From Candidozyma auris (Eukaryota; Ascomycota; Pichiomycetes; Serinales; Metschnikowiaceae): a DNA stretch of 64,000 nt. Positions 40,322 through 50,578 of the stretch are shown in pieces (within the stretch, counting starts at the first letter, position 1; each line of letters begins with the position of its first letter). The notes beneath the pieces were generated by a model. The model searched no databases, was not told where the DNA came from, and saw only the letters and a list, made by a program, of their open reading frames with translations. The DNA lies in assembly GCF_003013715.1 (NCBI RefSeq), contig NC_072813.1:186001-250000 (forward strand), read 5' to 3'. The position numbers and the translations under genes are program-made.

Positions 40322-41678
40322 GCAACATTGGGACCATTCGTACGGGGCTCATAGCGCAGCTATGTTCCCACTTCACGTGTCGTCGAATGGTGTTTCATAA
40401 AATGTAAGTAACGCTGTGTCCAAGTGCTCTAGGCGTGCCGTGTGATGAGAGTCACACTGACGTTGTGGTGTTGCTATCAGGATTTGGTACGGCAATCGGC
40501 GATGGGTCGAGTGGAGGTAGCTGTTGAATAAAATTTCACTTTTTTCATCGATTTGTAAAACTTATTGTGTAGATGACGTACAACAATAGTCATAAATATT
40601 CTTTGAGTCTCTTTGAGAGAATTACTTATGCTTTTTTCGAACACAAATAAACAAATGGACCTATTTTTATTTTTTCACTTTGGGTGACATGCTCGATTGG
40701 GGGTCACTCAGAAATGGTTGCAAATTGAGGCCTCGAAAATGTCTTTTTTATTAATAACCTTCCTAAAAGCTGAGCATTTTGAAGCTATTATCTCAAAGGT
40801 GTTGTTAGTGACATGCGAAGCCTGCTAAGTTCGTACCTAGCATCGTATAGTGGTTGGTTGTTATCATACTACTGATGGCATCCACTATCTATCTCATACA
40901 TGATTGTCACTAGAAGACAAGCAATTTCAATATTCTGTGACGAAAAATCCAGAATAAGAACATCTCCGGTCGAATTCACGAAATGCAGAATGGATTTCAC
41001 AAAAAGAAGTTCGGCGTAGTTTTTACCCATAGCCTACGTAGCCACACCTCTAACCTCTATCAGTTGTCGCAGCGCAATCTGTGCGTGCTGATAACATTGA
41101 GCTATATTATGTGTAGGACATCCTTAAGAAAACCGAAGTAATCTTCACTGAATTCATTGCATTTGGGTCCTTACTCTGTATCTTAGGGGAATCTCACCTT
41201 CCATGACTAGTCCCTTGACTTTTCGGGTGACTCTTAATCTTATTGACTCTTTACATAGAGGTTGGGCGAATTTCGGTGTAGATACTTTGTCTCTCGACAA
41301 AAGTCTTACATGGCCATTTTTAACTTTTGGAACATCTTGAATATTGACCAAACCCAGAGAATGGTTCCAAGGTTGATTTTTTTTTTTTTGAAGACTAAGG
41401 TGCCTTATCTAATCCGTTTAATCCGGGTCACGTGCCATCCATATGAATAATCCTGTTCATCCTTTCCTCCGGCATACACGACCCCAATCAATCGCTCCTT
41501 CGGGTTATTTGTGGCACTCCTATTCATCCATTCATCAATCTGAATCTCCTTCTTGCTTTTGAAGTTTGCTAAGTTAGACCTCCCCTGGGGCACACTCCTA
41601 TCACATTTACACACTTGCTCAAAGTCTAAGCCATTCGATAATAGACACCCTGTTCACATTAACCCATTATCCACAGCT
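40322..41678. other. Longest gene-free stretch, RPS20 to PTC5
   Basis: About 1.36 kb. It contains E-boxes at 40374-40379 and 41429-41434, a T11 run near 41379, and one near-match to the recurrent motif (ATGGTTGCAAA, about 40714). No reading frame is convincing and no tRNA, snRNA or snoRNA could be recognised, although a small non-coding RNA cannot be excluded by eye. Confidence 0.5.
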
Positions 41679-43379
41679 ATGTATGTCCTAGCACCGAAAC
41701 CCAAGCTACTCTATATTGCAGGTCGTCAGCTACAGGCTGGAAGACGTTTCATGACTTCTCTGGCTGCTACTGCTGCCAGAAAAGCTCAAAGCAAGTTATT
41801 GCGCAGGCGAAGTGTAGCGTTGGTGTCAGGGGTTATCATTGTCGGCTCATACGTCACTTTCAACCAATCAAACTACTACAAATTGGACACAGTCTCTCCT
41901 GGTTCAAGTAATAAGCTTGTTTCTGCTACATCGAAGACAACCCCAGAGATTGTTGACCACAAGTATTTCTCATCAACCACATCTTCCATGGTAAGAAAGA
42001 ACTCTGTTGGCGCCCAGCAGCACAAGGAGGGCATCTTTCTTCTTAATGACGAACAAGTCAGTTCGAAACTAAGACAATACGAAGAGTCGTACTATGTAAA
42101 CCGTGGCAAGGGAGTCACCAGGTACGATATCTGTCAACTCCCTTCTAACTCCCCAATCGAGGATGATAGAGCCGAGGAGATTGTTCAGGTACCTATCTTG
42201 CAAGATAACAATATCAGAACCACGACTGACTGGATGTTTTTTGGCGTTTATGATGGCCATGGTGGCTGGACCACGTCGTCAAAGTTAAGAGATCAATTGA
42301 TTCTGTACGTCATTCATGAATTAGGCACCATCTTTAAGCCCTCGAAAGAAGAAAACTTGCGCTATGTTCCTAACCTGGCAACTATTGATCAAGCCATAAA
42401 GAATGGATTTTTAAAGTTAGACCATGAGATCGTCAACAAAAACATAGAAAAGTTGCTCAATGATAATAACAAAGCCAAGGCAGCGGAATTATTGATGCCG
42501 GCGTTATCAGGATCTTGTGCGCTCCTTTCCTTTTATGATACAAACTCCAAGATGTTGAAAGTTGCAGTAACTGGTGACTCTAGAGCACTTTTAGGTTCAT
42601 TCAGGAATAATCAGTGGACCGTTCGCCAGTTGAGCATTGACCAAACTGGCTCAAATCCAACAGAAGTTGCAAGAATCATTTCAGAACATCCAGACGAGCC
42701 TAATGTCGTAAGAAATGGACGTGTTCTTGGTACTCTTGAGCCCAGTAGAGCATTTGGAGATTGCAGATACAAGTTGCCAGCATCAATTCAAGAGAGACTC
42801 TATAAGCAGTTCTTTGGCAGAAAGCTTCCAAGCAATCTTAACTCGCCTCCTTATGTCACTGCAGAGCCTGTAGTAACGACGACGAAGGTTAGCCCCGAGA
42901 ACAATGACTTCCTTGTCATGGCCAGTGACGGTCTCTACGAGATGCTCTCCAACGAGGAAATCGTCGGTCTCGTAGTGAAATGGATGGAAAAGGAGAAGCT
43001 TGTGAAGCCACAAAAGTCTTTCTGGAACTATTTTGGTTCTTCTGAAAAAGGCTTGCCACAGGTTTCTGACATAACCAATGATAAAACTTCCAAACCTCCA
43101 TTCCGCAAAAACAGGCTTTCCTCAGGTAATGGTTTCCTTCTTGAAGACAAAAACGTGTCCACACACTTGATACGCAATGCGCTCTCTAATGGAGGTTCAA
43201 GAGAGCAGACATCAATGCTTATATCTATTCCAAGTCCTGTCTCTCGTCGCTACAGGGACGACTTGACCGTTACGGTGGTCTTTTTCGGCAAAGGAGTCGA
43301 TGAAAACAACGCAGGTAAGCTAGAAACTAATCCCGAAGCTACTGCTGGTGGTATTGACGCTTCCAAGCCCAAGCTTTAG
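41679..43379 (+). CDS. PTC5: Mitochondrial PP2C phosphatase Ptc5
   Basis: Type 2C protein phosphatase that activates pyruvate dehydrogenase by dephosphorylation. The 566 residues are close to yeast Ptc5 (572). The N-terminus is a basic presequence followed by one membrane segment (SVALVSGVIIVGSYVTF). The catalytic domain has VYDGHGGWTTS (about residue 190), SGSCALLSFYD, VAVTGDSRALLG and MASDGLYEMLSNEE, which supply the metal-binding aspartates. The ATG at 41679 gives the presequence; 42 upstream in-frame codons lack one. Confidence 0.93.
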   Translation: MYVLAPKPKLLYIAGRQLQAGRRFMTSLAATAARKAQSKLLRRRSVALVSGVIIVGSYVTFNQSNYYKLDTVSPGSSNKLVSATSKTTPEIVDHKYFSSTTSSMVRKNSVGAQQHKEGIFLLNDEQVSSKLRQYEESYYVNRGKGVTRYDICQLPSNSPIEDDRAEEIVQVPILQDNNIRTTTDWMFFGVYDGHGGWTTSSKLRDQLILYVIHELGTIFKPSKEENLRYVPNLATIDQAIKNGFLKLDHEIVNKNIEKLLNDNNKAKAAELLMPALSGSCALLSFYDTNSKMLKVAVTGDSRALLGSFRNNQWTVRQLSIDQTGSNPTEVARIISEHPDEPNVVRNGRVLGTLEPSRAFGDCRYKLPASIQERLYKQFFGRKLPSNLNSPPYVTAEPVVTTTKVSPENNDFLVMASDGLYEMLSNEEIVGLVVKWMEKEKLVKPQKSFWNYFGSSEKGLPQVSDITNDKTSKPPFRKNRLSSGNGFLLEDKNVSTHLIRNALSNGGSREQTSMLISIPSPVSRRYRDDLTVTVVFFGKGVDENNAGKLETNPEATAGGIDASKPKL

Positions 43380-43533
43380 TTTTCGTTGTGGATCCTTCAA
43401 TCAGATTTGCGACTATAATTTCGCAGCCAGCCTTTAGTAGCATCCACTACAGTATATATTAGATACAGGTTTTTTCGCCTTAAAACACCTACTTTGATCT
43501 CACTTAACAGTGACCATCCTTAGTTGCTCTAGA

Positions 43534-46500
43534 ATGGAATTAGAAAAAGCATTGGACCCCAATGAGCTACTCAAGGTGCCTCCATCCACGCAAACTACAA
43601 AAGATCAACTCGCGGCCCAGCTCTTAGAACCTTCTAATCAGCTAACATGGGATGTTCAAGATATTGTTCAGTCCAAACCTGTGGTCGACAAACAACGCAT
43701 TTTCGAGTCGTTACTTGTTCAGCCAGATCCTGTGAGCAGAAGCTCTTTTAGATTCAAGAGAAGCGGTATAAAGGGTGAAATACTGGGCTACAAGGAAGAA
43801 GTTAAAGTATCTGAGATAGACAATGCAACTGCTGCAAATTCTCTTTCGATAGCTCGAAAGTATGGTCTGAAGCAAGATGCCGTGAGTGGAAAATCTAATT
43901 TTCTTCCGTTTCAACCGGGTGGCCTACTCAGCAAGGCGCTGGCGACTCAGACAGTGACTAATTCACAGCAATTGTCTGAATTGCAATTCTTACACAGGAA
44001 CAGTCGTGGATTATTCGATATTCCCCCGGGTTTTACCCATGGTCTTAGGTTGGCGAGTACAGAGCAGACGTCTGAGGGTCTTCAAGAGTTGGAGGAAGAA
44101 GGGGAGCCTGAGAAGCTGGAGCACGACGTTAGAGAGTCTCCTTCTGAAGATCTAATGGGTCATCTCGATGAGCAAGAAGGGGGTATCGCCCAGGACAACA
44201 CTGGTGTTGCAGAAATCGATGACTTGATTCCTCTCGACATTATGAGGATGAAAGCAAAAATGGAGTCTGAGCAGCGTGTGAAGAAGAATTGGGCGCATGT
44301 GGTGGACCTAGATCATAAGATTGAAAATTTCCAGGAAGTTGTACCTAATATGGCTCGTGAATGGCCATTTGAGCTCGATACTTTCCAGAAAGAGGCTGTC
44401 TACCATTTAGAACAAGGTGACTCTGTCTTTGTTGCAGCCCACACATCGGCTGGTAAAACTGTCGTTGCCGAATACGCCATCGCTATGGCTGCTAGAAACA
44501 TGACTAAAACAATTTACACGTCGCCGATCAAAGCCTTGTCAAACCAAAAGTTTAGAGATTTCAAGGAAACATTCAAAGATATGGACATTGGATTGATCAC
44601 GGGTGATGTTCAAATAAATCCAGAAGCCAACTGTTTGATCATGACAACGGAGATTCTTCGTTCCATGTTGTACCGTGGAGCTGATCTCATTCGAGATGTC
44701 GAGTTTGTTATTTTCGATGAGGTGCATTACGTTAATGACATTGAGCGTGGTGTCGTTTGGGAGGAAGTGATTATTATGCTTCCTGACCATGTCAAGTACA
44801 TTCTTTTGTCTGCTACCGTACCAAATACGTACGAGTTTGCCAACTGGGTAGGAAGAACTAAACAGAAGGACATGTACGTTATCTCGACTCCCAAAAGACC
44901 TGTTCCTTTGGAAATATTTATTTGGGGTAAAAAGAACCTCTACAAAGCCATCAATGCCCAAGGTGTATTCAATGAAACGGAGTTTAGAAGATACAAAGAA
45001 GCCCTTTCACCTTCTCAAAACCAACAGCCACCCAATGTTGTTCTAAGTTATGGTCTGCGTAAGGGACCTGGAGGGACAGCAAGAGGTGGAAACAGAGGTG
45101 GTGGTCAGCCCGGCAGAGGGGGCCCACCAGGTCGGGGTCGAGGGGGAGGTCCTGCCACTAGAGGAAGAGGTAACCTTCAGCCTCGTGGAGGTTTCAGAGA
45201 TGGTCCTAACAAAGGAACATGGTCTGATTTGGTTCAGTACTTAAACCTGAACAAACTTCTTCCAGCTGTAATTTTTGTCTTTTCAAAAAAACGCTGTGAA
45301 GATTATGCGGCAACACTAAGTGGTGTCAACTTCTGCAACGCAAAAGAAAGATCTGAGATTCACATGTTCATTGACAGAGCGGTTTCTCGCTTAAAGAAAG
45401 AAGATCGTGAGTTGCCCCAGATTCTCATTGTCAGAGAATTACTTAGCAGAGGAATTGCCATACATCATGGTGGCTTGCTTCCTATTGTAAAAGAATGCAT
45501 TGAAATCTTGTTTGCAAAATCGTTAGTCAAGGTATTGTTTGCTACTGAAACGTTTGCTATGGGGTTAAATTTGCCTACAAGAACAGTCGTGTTTTCTGAA
45601 CTAAGAAAGAACGACGGACGGGGTTTTAGAAATTTATTGCCAGGAGAATTCACACAAATGGCTGGAAGGGCAGGTAGGAGAGGTTTGGATTCCACTGGTA
45701 CTGTTATTGTAATGTCTTACAACGAGCCATTATCGCCTACTGACTTCAAAGATGTTACCATGGGCTCGCCTACTAAACTTCTGTCTCAGTTCAGATTGAC
45801 CTACAACATGATTTTGAATCTTCTACGTATCGAAGCTTTGAGGGTTGAAGAGATGATCAAGCATTCATTCAGTGAAAACTCAACGCAAACATTACTACCT
45901 GAACATCAACGAAAAGTTGAGGCCTTGAAAAACGAACTTAACGCAACCCAAGTGGAAAATCGCACAGATATTGAGAATTTTAAAAAAGCATTTGACCTTG
46001 TCACACAGTACCGAGAGATTTACGGTAACATTGTCTCTGAAGTATCCAAGCTGACCTTAACAAGAACGGTGCTACTTAGTGTTGGCAAGCTCATGTGTTT
46101 TGTGGATGAGGATGAAAAAGTAAGGATTGGGTTCCTCGTCAAATGTGATCTTAACACTAATAGGATAATTTTTCTCACCTTCGATCATGGTCATGATTAT
46201 GAGACACAGACGGATTACTTACCATACATTCCCATTTCGGAATATCTTAAGAACACTAGAGCTCAAATCATTTACAACGGGAATTTGAGGACCACGAGCG
46301 TTCCCTTTGAGAACGTTCAATACGCTAGCTCTTACAAATTGCGTACAAATATGAAGAAAATTTTGAGCAACAACAAAGAGGCAGTCAAGGAAGCAGAGCA
46401 AGCCATCATTCACATTCTTCGTTTGCAATATTCTTGGTTCGAGATCGAATATCAAAGGGCTGTGCAATTAACTCTACACGAGCTTGTGAACAAAAAGAAC

Positions 46501-47244
46501 GATATTGTTGAGAAATTAAAAGAGACGGATGTGTACAAAATGCCCGAATTTAGAAGGATTTATTCACAATTAGCCAAACGTGATAGCATCGAAAGGAATA
46601 TTGAATCCTTGAATTTGTTAATTTCGGATGAAAATCTTGAATTACTACCAGACTATGAACAAAGACTTAAGGTACTTCAGTCCTTAGCTTTTATCGATGA
46701 CCAGCAAAGAGTGATGCTTAAGGGGCGCGTTGCTTGCGAGATCAATTCTGGATGGGAGTTGGTGTTAACGGAACTCATTCTTGACAACTTCTTGGGCGAT
46801 TTCCAACCCGAGGAGATTGTGGCCCTTCTTTCGTGTTTCGTTTATGAGGGACGCACACATGAGGAAGAGGAGCCTCCAATGACGCCACGTTTGGAGAAAG
46901 GCAAGAATGAGATCATGAAGATTACAGAAAAACTCCTCAAAGTGTACAACCAACATCAAGTCTCCCTTACATCCGAAGAAGAGGAGTTTCTTGAGCGCAA
47001 ACGTTTCGCGTTGGTGAATGTTGTGTATGAATGGGCCAGAGGACTTACATTTAGTGAAATCATGCAAATCTCTGTCGAGTCGGAGGGTACCATTGTGCGT
47101 GTCATTACTAGATTGGATGAAATCTGTCGGCAGGTGAAGAATGCGGCGTTGATCGTCGGCGATTCCACATTGCACTCGAAAATGAATGAGGCTCAGGAGA
47201 AAATCAAGAGAGATATCGTTTTCTGTGCTTCGTTGTATCTATAA
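43534..47244 (+). CDS. SKI2: Ski2 RNA helicase of the Ski complex
   Basis: DEVH-box helicase that feeds mRNA into the cytoplasmic exosome for 3'-5' decay. 1236 residues (yeast Ski2 1287). Motif I is AHTSAGKT (about 302), II is DEVH (395-398), III is SATVPN, then ATETFAMGLNLPTR and VI MAGRAGRRGLD. A glycine/arginine-rich insert (about 510-556) separates the two RecA halves. After VI come the arch insertion and the helical C-terminus. The RG-rich insert and N-terminal extension favour Ski2 over Mtr4. The ATG is 43534. Confidence 0.95.
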   Translation: MELEKALDPNELLKVPPSTQTTKDQLAAQLLEPSNQLTWDVQDIVQSKPVVDKQRIFESLLVQPDPVSRSSFRFKRSGIKGEILGYKEEVKVSEIDNATAANSLSIARKYGLKQDAVSGKSNFLPFQPGGLLSKALATQTVTNSQQLSELQFLHRNSRGLFDIPPGFTHGLRLASTEQTSEGLQELEEEGEPEKLEHDVRESPSEDLMGHLDEQEGGIAQDNTGVAEIDDLIPLDIMRMKAKMESEQRVKKNWAHVVDLDHKIENFQEVVPNMAREWPFELDTFQKEAVYHLEQGDSVFVAAHTSAGKTVVAEYAIAMAARNMTKTIYTSPIKALSNQKFRDFKETFKDMDIGLITGDVQINPEANCLIMTTEILRSMLYRGADLIRDVEFVIFDEVHYVNDIERGVVWEEVIIMLPDHVKYILLSATVPNTYEFANWVGRTKQKDMYVISTPKRPVPLEIFIWGKKNLYKAINAQGVFNETEFRRYKEALSPSQNQQPPNVVLSYGLRKGPGGTARGGNRGGGQPGRGGPPGRGRGGGPATRGRGNLQPRGGFRDGPNKGTWSDLVQYLNLNKLLPAVIFVFSKKRCEDYAATLSGVNFCNAKERSEIHMFIDRAVSRLKKEDRELPQILIVRELLSRGIAIHHGGLLPIVKECIEILFAKSLVKVLFATETFAMGLNLPTRTVVFSELRKNDGRGFRNLLPGEFTQMAGRAGRRGLDSTGTVIVMSYNEPLSPTDFKDVTMGSPTKLLSQFRLTYNMILNLLRIEALRVEEMIKHSFSENSTQTLLPEHQRKVEALKNELNATQVENRTDIENFKKAFDLVTQYREIYGNIVSEVSKLTLTRTVLLSVGKLMCFVDEDEKVRIGFLVKCDLNTNRIIFLTFDHGHDYETQTDYLPYIPISEYLKNTRAQIIYNGNLRTTSVPFENVQYASSYKLRTNMKKILSNNKEAVKEAEQAIIHILRLQYSWFEIEYQRAVQLTLHELVNKKNDIVEKLKETDVYKMPEFRRIYSQLAKRDSIERNIESLNLLISDENLELLPDYEQRLKVLQSLAFIDDQQRVMLKGRVACEINSGWELVLTELILDNFLGDFQPEEIVALLSCFVYEGRTHEEEEPPMTPRLEKGKNEIMKITEKLLKVYNQHQVSLTSEEEEFLERKRFALVNVVYEWARGLTFSEIMQISVESEGTIVRVITRLDEICRQVKNAALIVGDSTLHSKMNEAQEKIKRDIVFCASLYL

Positions 47245-47255
47245 ATAACCAAAAC

Positions 47256-48077
47256 CTAACTAAAGTTCAGTGTTGCTATGCCGTAAATACCGTTCTTGCC
47301 GTCTAAAATCTTTCGCTGAAGAAAGTCTTGGGTAGCTTCACCTTTTCCATAGCGAAACAACAACACACCAAACATCGTATAGAAGCTACCTATAGCAGTT
47401 TTGTCTCTAATTGATGCTCGTAACTGATCGGCTTCCTCGCGTGATAATTTTCCATCCACTTGGGCACCTCGACAAGGTATCAAACACTCGTAAAGAAGCT
47501 GACGTCCCATAAATTCCGAGATGATTGCATTCATGTCTGTAAAGTAGGAAAGGTGATGATCAATTTCGGAATGAGACATCGATAAATGTGATAAGCTCGG
47601 GAAGATCGCTGCCTTTTTCAAGTTGAGGTCAAAATAGCGCTTTCCCCACTCTCGTAGAACATTTTGATGTATATAGCCTTTATCAAAAACGGGGCCAGCC
47701 GGCTTTGAATGCTGTTGTATCTTGAAGTTTGCGAGACCGCAGGTGATCAAGAGTAAGTCCTTGAAAGCGAGAGAGAAATATGGATTCAAGAATCTTTGAA
47801 CATGTGCCGTTCGTGCCTCGAGCAGCTCTTTCAACTCAACATCATAGTGTAAGTTCTCCTCAAGGTCACTATTACGGTGTGACTCGGCACCGTCTATATA
47901 AATGGAGTCAAAATTCGTGATGGATCTTAAGTAGTGATGGCAGTCATTGCCGTTTGCCTTCTCGCCCAATAAATTCACGGGGCCTCGGCTTTTTAAAAAA
48001 AGGTCTTTGCTCAGCACAGCTGAAAAATGATTTAGTCGACGCTGTCGTATTAGGCTTTGGGGCAAGCGTATAGCCAT
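47256..48077 (-). CDS. Probable mitochondrial large-subunit ribosomal protein (mL57/Mrpl15-like)
   Basis: 273 residues with a plausible mitochondrial presequence (MAIRLPQSLIRQRRLNHFSAVL). The body looks like an inactive RNase III fold: helices around FSLAFKDLLLITCGLANFKI and a C-terminal MNAIISEFMGRQLLYECLI segment, without the acidic signature motif. This suggests mL57 (Mrpl15) rather than mL44, by length and lack of a dsRNA-binding domain. The match is moderate. It ends 11 bp from SKI2 and shares a 102-bp promoter with AFG2. Confidence 0.55.
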   Translation of the reverse strand: MAIRLPQSLIRQRRLNHFSAVLSKDLFLKSRGPVNLLGEKANGNDCHHYLRSITNFDSIYIDGAESHRNSDLEENLHYDVELKELLEARTAHVQRFLNPYFSLAFKDLLLITCGLANFKIQQHSKPAGPVFDKGYIHQNVLREWGKRYFDLNLKKAAIFPSLSHLSMSHSEIDHHLSYFTDMNAIISEFMGRQLLYECLIPCRGAQVDGKLSREEADQLRASIRDKTAIGSFYTMFGVLLFRYGKGEATQDFLQRKILDGKNGIYGIATLNFS

Positions 48078-48150
48078 AACGATATGTGATTAAAGTGGTT
48101 GTTACTGAATGCGAATCGAGGCACATCGATATACAGTGTCATCGCAGCAT

Positions 48151-48156
48151 CTCATC
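48151..48156 (-). promoter_or_regulatory. PAC-like GATGAG upstream of AFG2
   Basis: On the minus strand GAGATGAGATG, one base from the PAC consensus. It lies 24 bp before the AFG2 ATG in the 102-bp divergent promoter. Confidence 0.5.
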
Positions 48157-48179
48157 TCTATACAACCTTGAGCATTGAG

Positions 48180-50528
48180 ATGTCATCAAAGACAAAGAAG
48201 AAGTCTGCTGGCACAGATCTGAAAACCCAGGCCGACGCTGTGCCTACTTCCTCTGCAAAGAAAGTGAAGGTGCCCAAGAGCTTCATCGCAAGACCTTCAG
48301 ATACGAAGAAGCACACTACTGTGCATTTGCAGTCTCAGATAGCGGAAGCCTTAGAACTTACCAAGGGTCAATTTGTTGTTGTTTCAAAGGAAGGCGCTGG
48401 AGCTGTCGTTGCAATTCTTGAAGTGGACGATGATTGTGAATCAAACGTGTTGAAGGTTCCACAGGCTCTTCGAGAGTTAGCTGGGATCCTCCTAGGTGAT
48501 AGACTACAGATATCAAAGAAAACTTCCCAGCCGACTTATGCTAAGGAAGTTGTGTGCTGTATCGAGAACGGCGCAAAGTGGGACGAAATTTCCAGTGCTG
48601 TGAAGCAAGGTGTTGCTGATGTGGGTGTCTTTCAGCCAGGACTTAAGCTAATGGTGAAGGGTAGAGCGGTGACAATTGCAGGTGCCGCAGACAACACCGG
48701 ATCGGTGGATTCAATCACATCTAAAATCTCACAAATGACGCTAGAATCATCTGTTGATCTGTCGTTGGTTTCCCCAGCATACTTATTTCACTCGTCCATG
48801 ACATTGAAAGCGACAACAGATGGCTTCGACTATTCTTTGTATCCTCGAGTCCCACGTCCTCTTTCACTCGACCATGTTGGTGGCCTCTCGAAAGCTATCT
48901 CATTGCTTCAGTCTACTGTCAAATTACCGCTTCATCACCCCACCCTCTTTTCTGATTTTGGGATATCTCCTCCGAGAGGAATACTTCTTCATGGTCCCCC
49001 AGGAACAGGGAAAACTATGCTTCTTAGGTGTGTGGCTTATGAGTGTGGTGCTCATGTACTCATGATAAACGGGCCTTCTGTCGTCTCCAAGTACTTGGGT
49101 GAGACCGAGAATACCATCAGGGAATTATTCGCAGAAGCAGTCAAGTACCAACCCTCTATTATTTTCATGGATGAAATTGATTCTCTAGCTCCCAAAAGGG
49201 GATCTGATGATGCGGGAGAAACGGAGTCAAGAGTTGTAGCTACATTACTAACCATGATGGATGGAATGGGTGATTCGGGAAGAGTTGTTGTGGTAGGAGC
49301 TACAAATCGACCAAACCTGATTGATCCTGCTCTTCGAAGACCAGGCCGCTTTGACCAGGAAGTAGAGATTGGTATTCCAGATGCAGAAGCTAGAGCAGAT
49401 ATTCTTTCCAAGCAATTGGCTCGCATAAAACCCGAGAAGTGTAATCTTCTGCCTGATGACATAAGCGACATCGCTTCGAAGACACACGGCTATGTTGGAG
49501 CTGACTTGGCTGCTTTATGTCGAGAGGGTGTCATGAAGACTATCGCAAGGGGACTTACAGGAAGCCTGGCACCAGTTCGAATTGGCAATATTGCGACTTT
49601 GGACTTGACAAATGTAAATCATATTGATTCCACGATCAAAATTGAAAAGGCAGACCTTGAATCTGCCCTTATTGATGTCAGACCTTCAGCCATGCGTGAA
49701 ATATTCCTCGAAATGCCGAAGATTTCATGGGATGATATCGGTGGTCAGCATGAACTCAAGCAAAAACTCACTGAAGTCGTCCAACTACCGTTGGAAGCCG
49801 CCAATACATTTTCAAGTTTAGGAATCTCAGCACCAAAGGGTGTCCTCCTATACGGACCTCCTGGGTGTTCCAAAACCCTTACCGCAAAGGCATTAGCAAG
49901 TGAGTCCGGCTTGAACTTTTTAGCTGTGAAAGGTCCTGAAATCTTCAACAAGTACGTGGGTGAAAGTGAGCGTACGATTAGAGAGATATTCCGAAAAGCT
50001 CGAGCCGCAGCTCCCTCGATCATCTTCTTCGATGAAATCGATGCCCTTGCATCATCCCGAGAAGAGGCTCTGACACTGGCGGCACAGCATGTGCTAACAT
50101 CGCTCTTGAACGAGATTGATGGTGTAGAAGAACTCAATGGCGTGGTGATTGTGGCTGCAACAAATAGACCGTCAGAGATAGATCCAGCACTTTTACGTCC
50201 AGGGCGTTTGGACAGGCACATCTATGTGGCCCCACCTGATAAAGAGGCAAGGCTTCATATCTTGCATCGTAAATGCCAGAAATTCGACATTGATAATGCG
50301 GACAGCCTTTTTGAAGACCTTGCGGAAGCTACCGATGGATGCTCTGGTGCCGAAGTTGCCTTGTTATGCCAAGAAGCTGGGCTTGCCGCTATTATGGAGA
50401 ATAAAGAGGCTCGAAAAGTTGAAGAAAGACACTTTCTTCATGCCTTGAAATCGATCTCAAAGGGTATTACGCCCGAGATGCTAGAGTATTACGAGGATTT
50501 TTCTCATAGAAGCGGCCTATCAATGTGA
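48180..50528 (+). CDS. AFG2: AAA ATPase Drg1/Afg2 of 60S maturation
   Basis: Cytoplasmic hexameric ATPase that strips Rlp24 from pre-60S particles. 782 residues (yeast 780). N-domain, then D1 with GPPGTGKT (from residue 272) and FMDEIDSLAPKR. D2 has GPPGCSKT (from 559) and FFDEIDALASSRE; the Cys-Ser in the D2 P-loop is typical of Afg2/SPATA5. In RPN-x-IDPALRRPGRFD, x (residue 380) is encoded by CTG; relatives have Ser there. The ATG is 48180; the 27 upstream codons have none in a fitting position. Confidence 0.96.
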   Translation: MSSKTKKKSAGTDLKTQADAVPTSSAKKVKVPKSFIARPSDTKKHTTVHLQSQIAEALELTKGQFVVVSKEGAGAVVAILEVDDDCESNVLKVPQALRELAGILLGDRLQISKKTSQPTYAKEVVCCIENGAKWDEISSAVKQGVADVGVFQPGLKLMVKGRAVTIAGAADNTGSVDSITSKISQMTLESSVDLSLVSPAYLFHSSMTLKATTDGFDYSLYPRVPRPLSLDHVGGLSKAISLLQSTVKLPLHHPTLFSDFGISPPRGILLHGPPGTGKTMLLRCVAYECGAHVLMINGPSVVSKYLGETENTIRELFAEAVKYQPSIIFMDEIDSLAPKRGSDDAGETESRVVATLLTMMDGMGDSGRVVVVGATNRPNLIDPALRRPGRFDQEVEIGIPDAEARADILSKQLARIKPEKCNLLPDDISDIASKTHGYVGADLAALCREGVMKTIARGLTGSLAPVRIGNIATLDLTNVNHIDSTIKIEKADLESALIDVRPSAMREIFLEMPKISWDDIGGQHELKQKLTEVVQLPLEAANTFSSLGISAPKGVLLYGPPGCSKTLTAKALASESGLNFLAVKGPEIFNKYVGESERTIREIFRKARAAAPSIIFFDEIDALASSREEALTLAAQHVLTSLLNEIDGVEELNGVVIVAATNRPSEIDPALLRPGRLDRHIYVAPPDKEARLHILHRKCQKFDIDNADSLFEDLAEATDGCSGAEVALLCQEAGLAAIMENKEARKVEERHFLHALKSISKGITPEMLEYYEDFSHRSGLSM

Positions 50529-50578
50529 TAGGATGCATACACCGACCTACAATATAATACAACCGTCTCCTTCGTGCA

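Noticed and set aside
40438..40465. Box C/D snoRNA-like GTGATGA ... CTGA
   Set aside because: The two boxes are only about 15 bases apart and no second box pair or terminal stem was seen.
41553..41678. Extension of PTC5 upstream of 41679
   Set aside because: The first codon is not ATG and the presequence starts cleanly at 41679.
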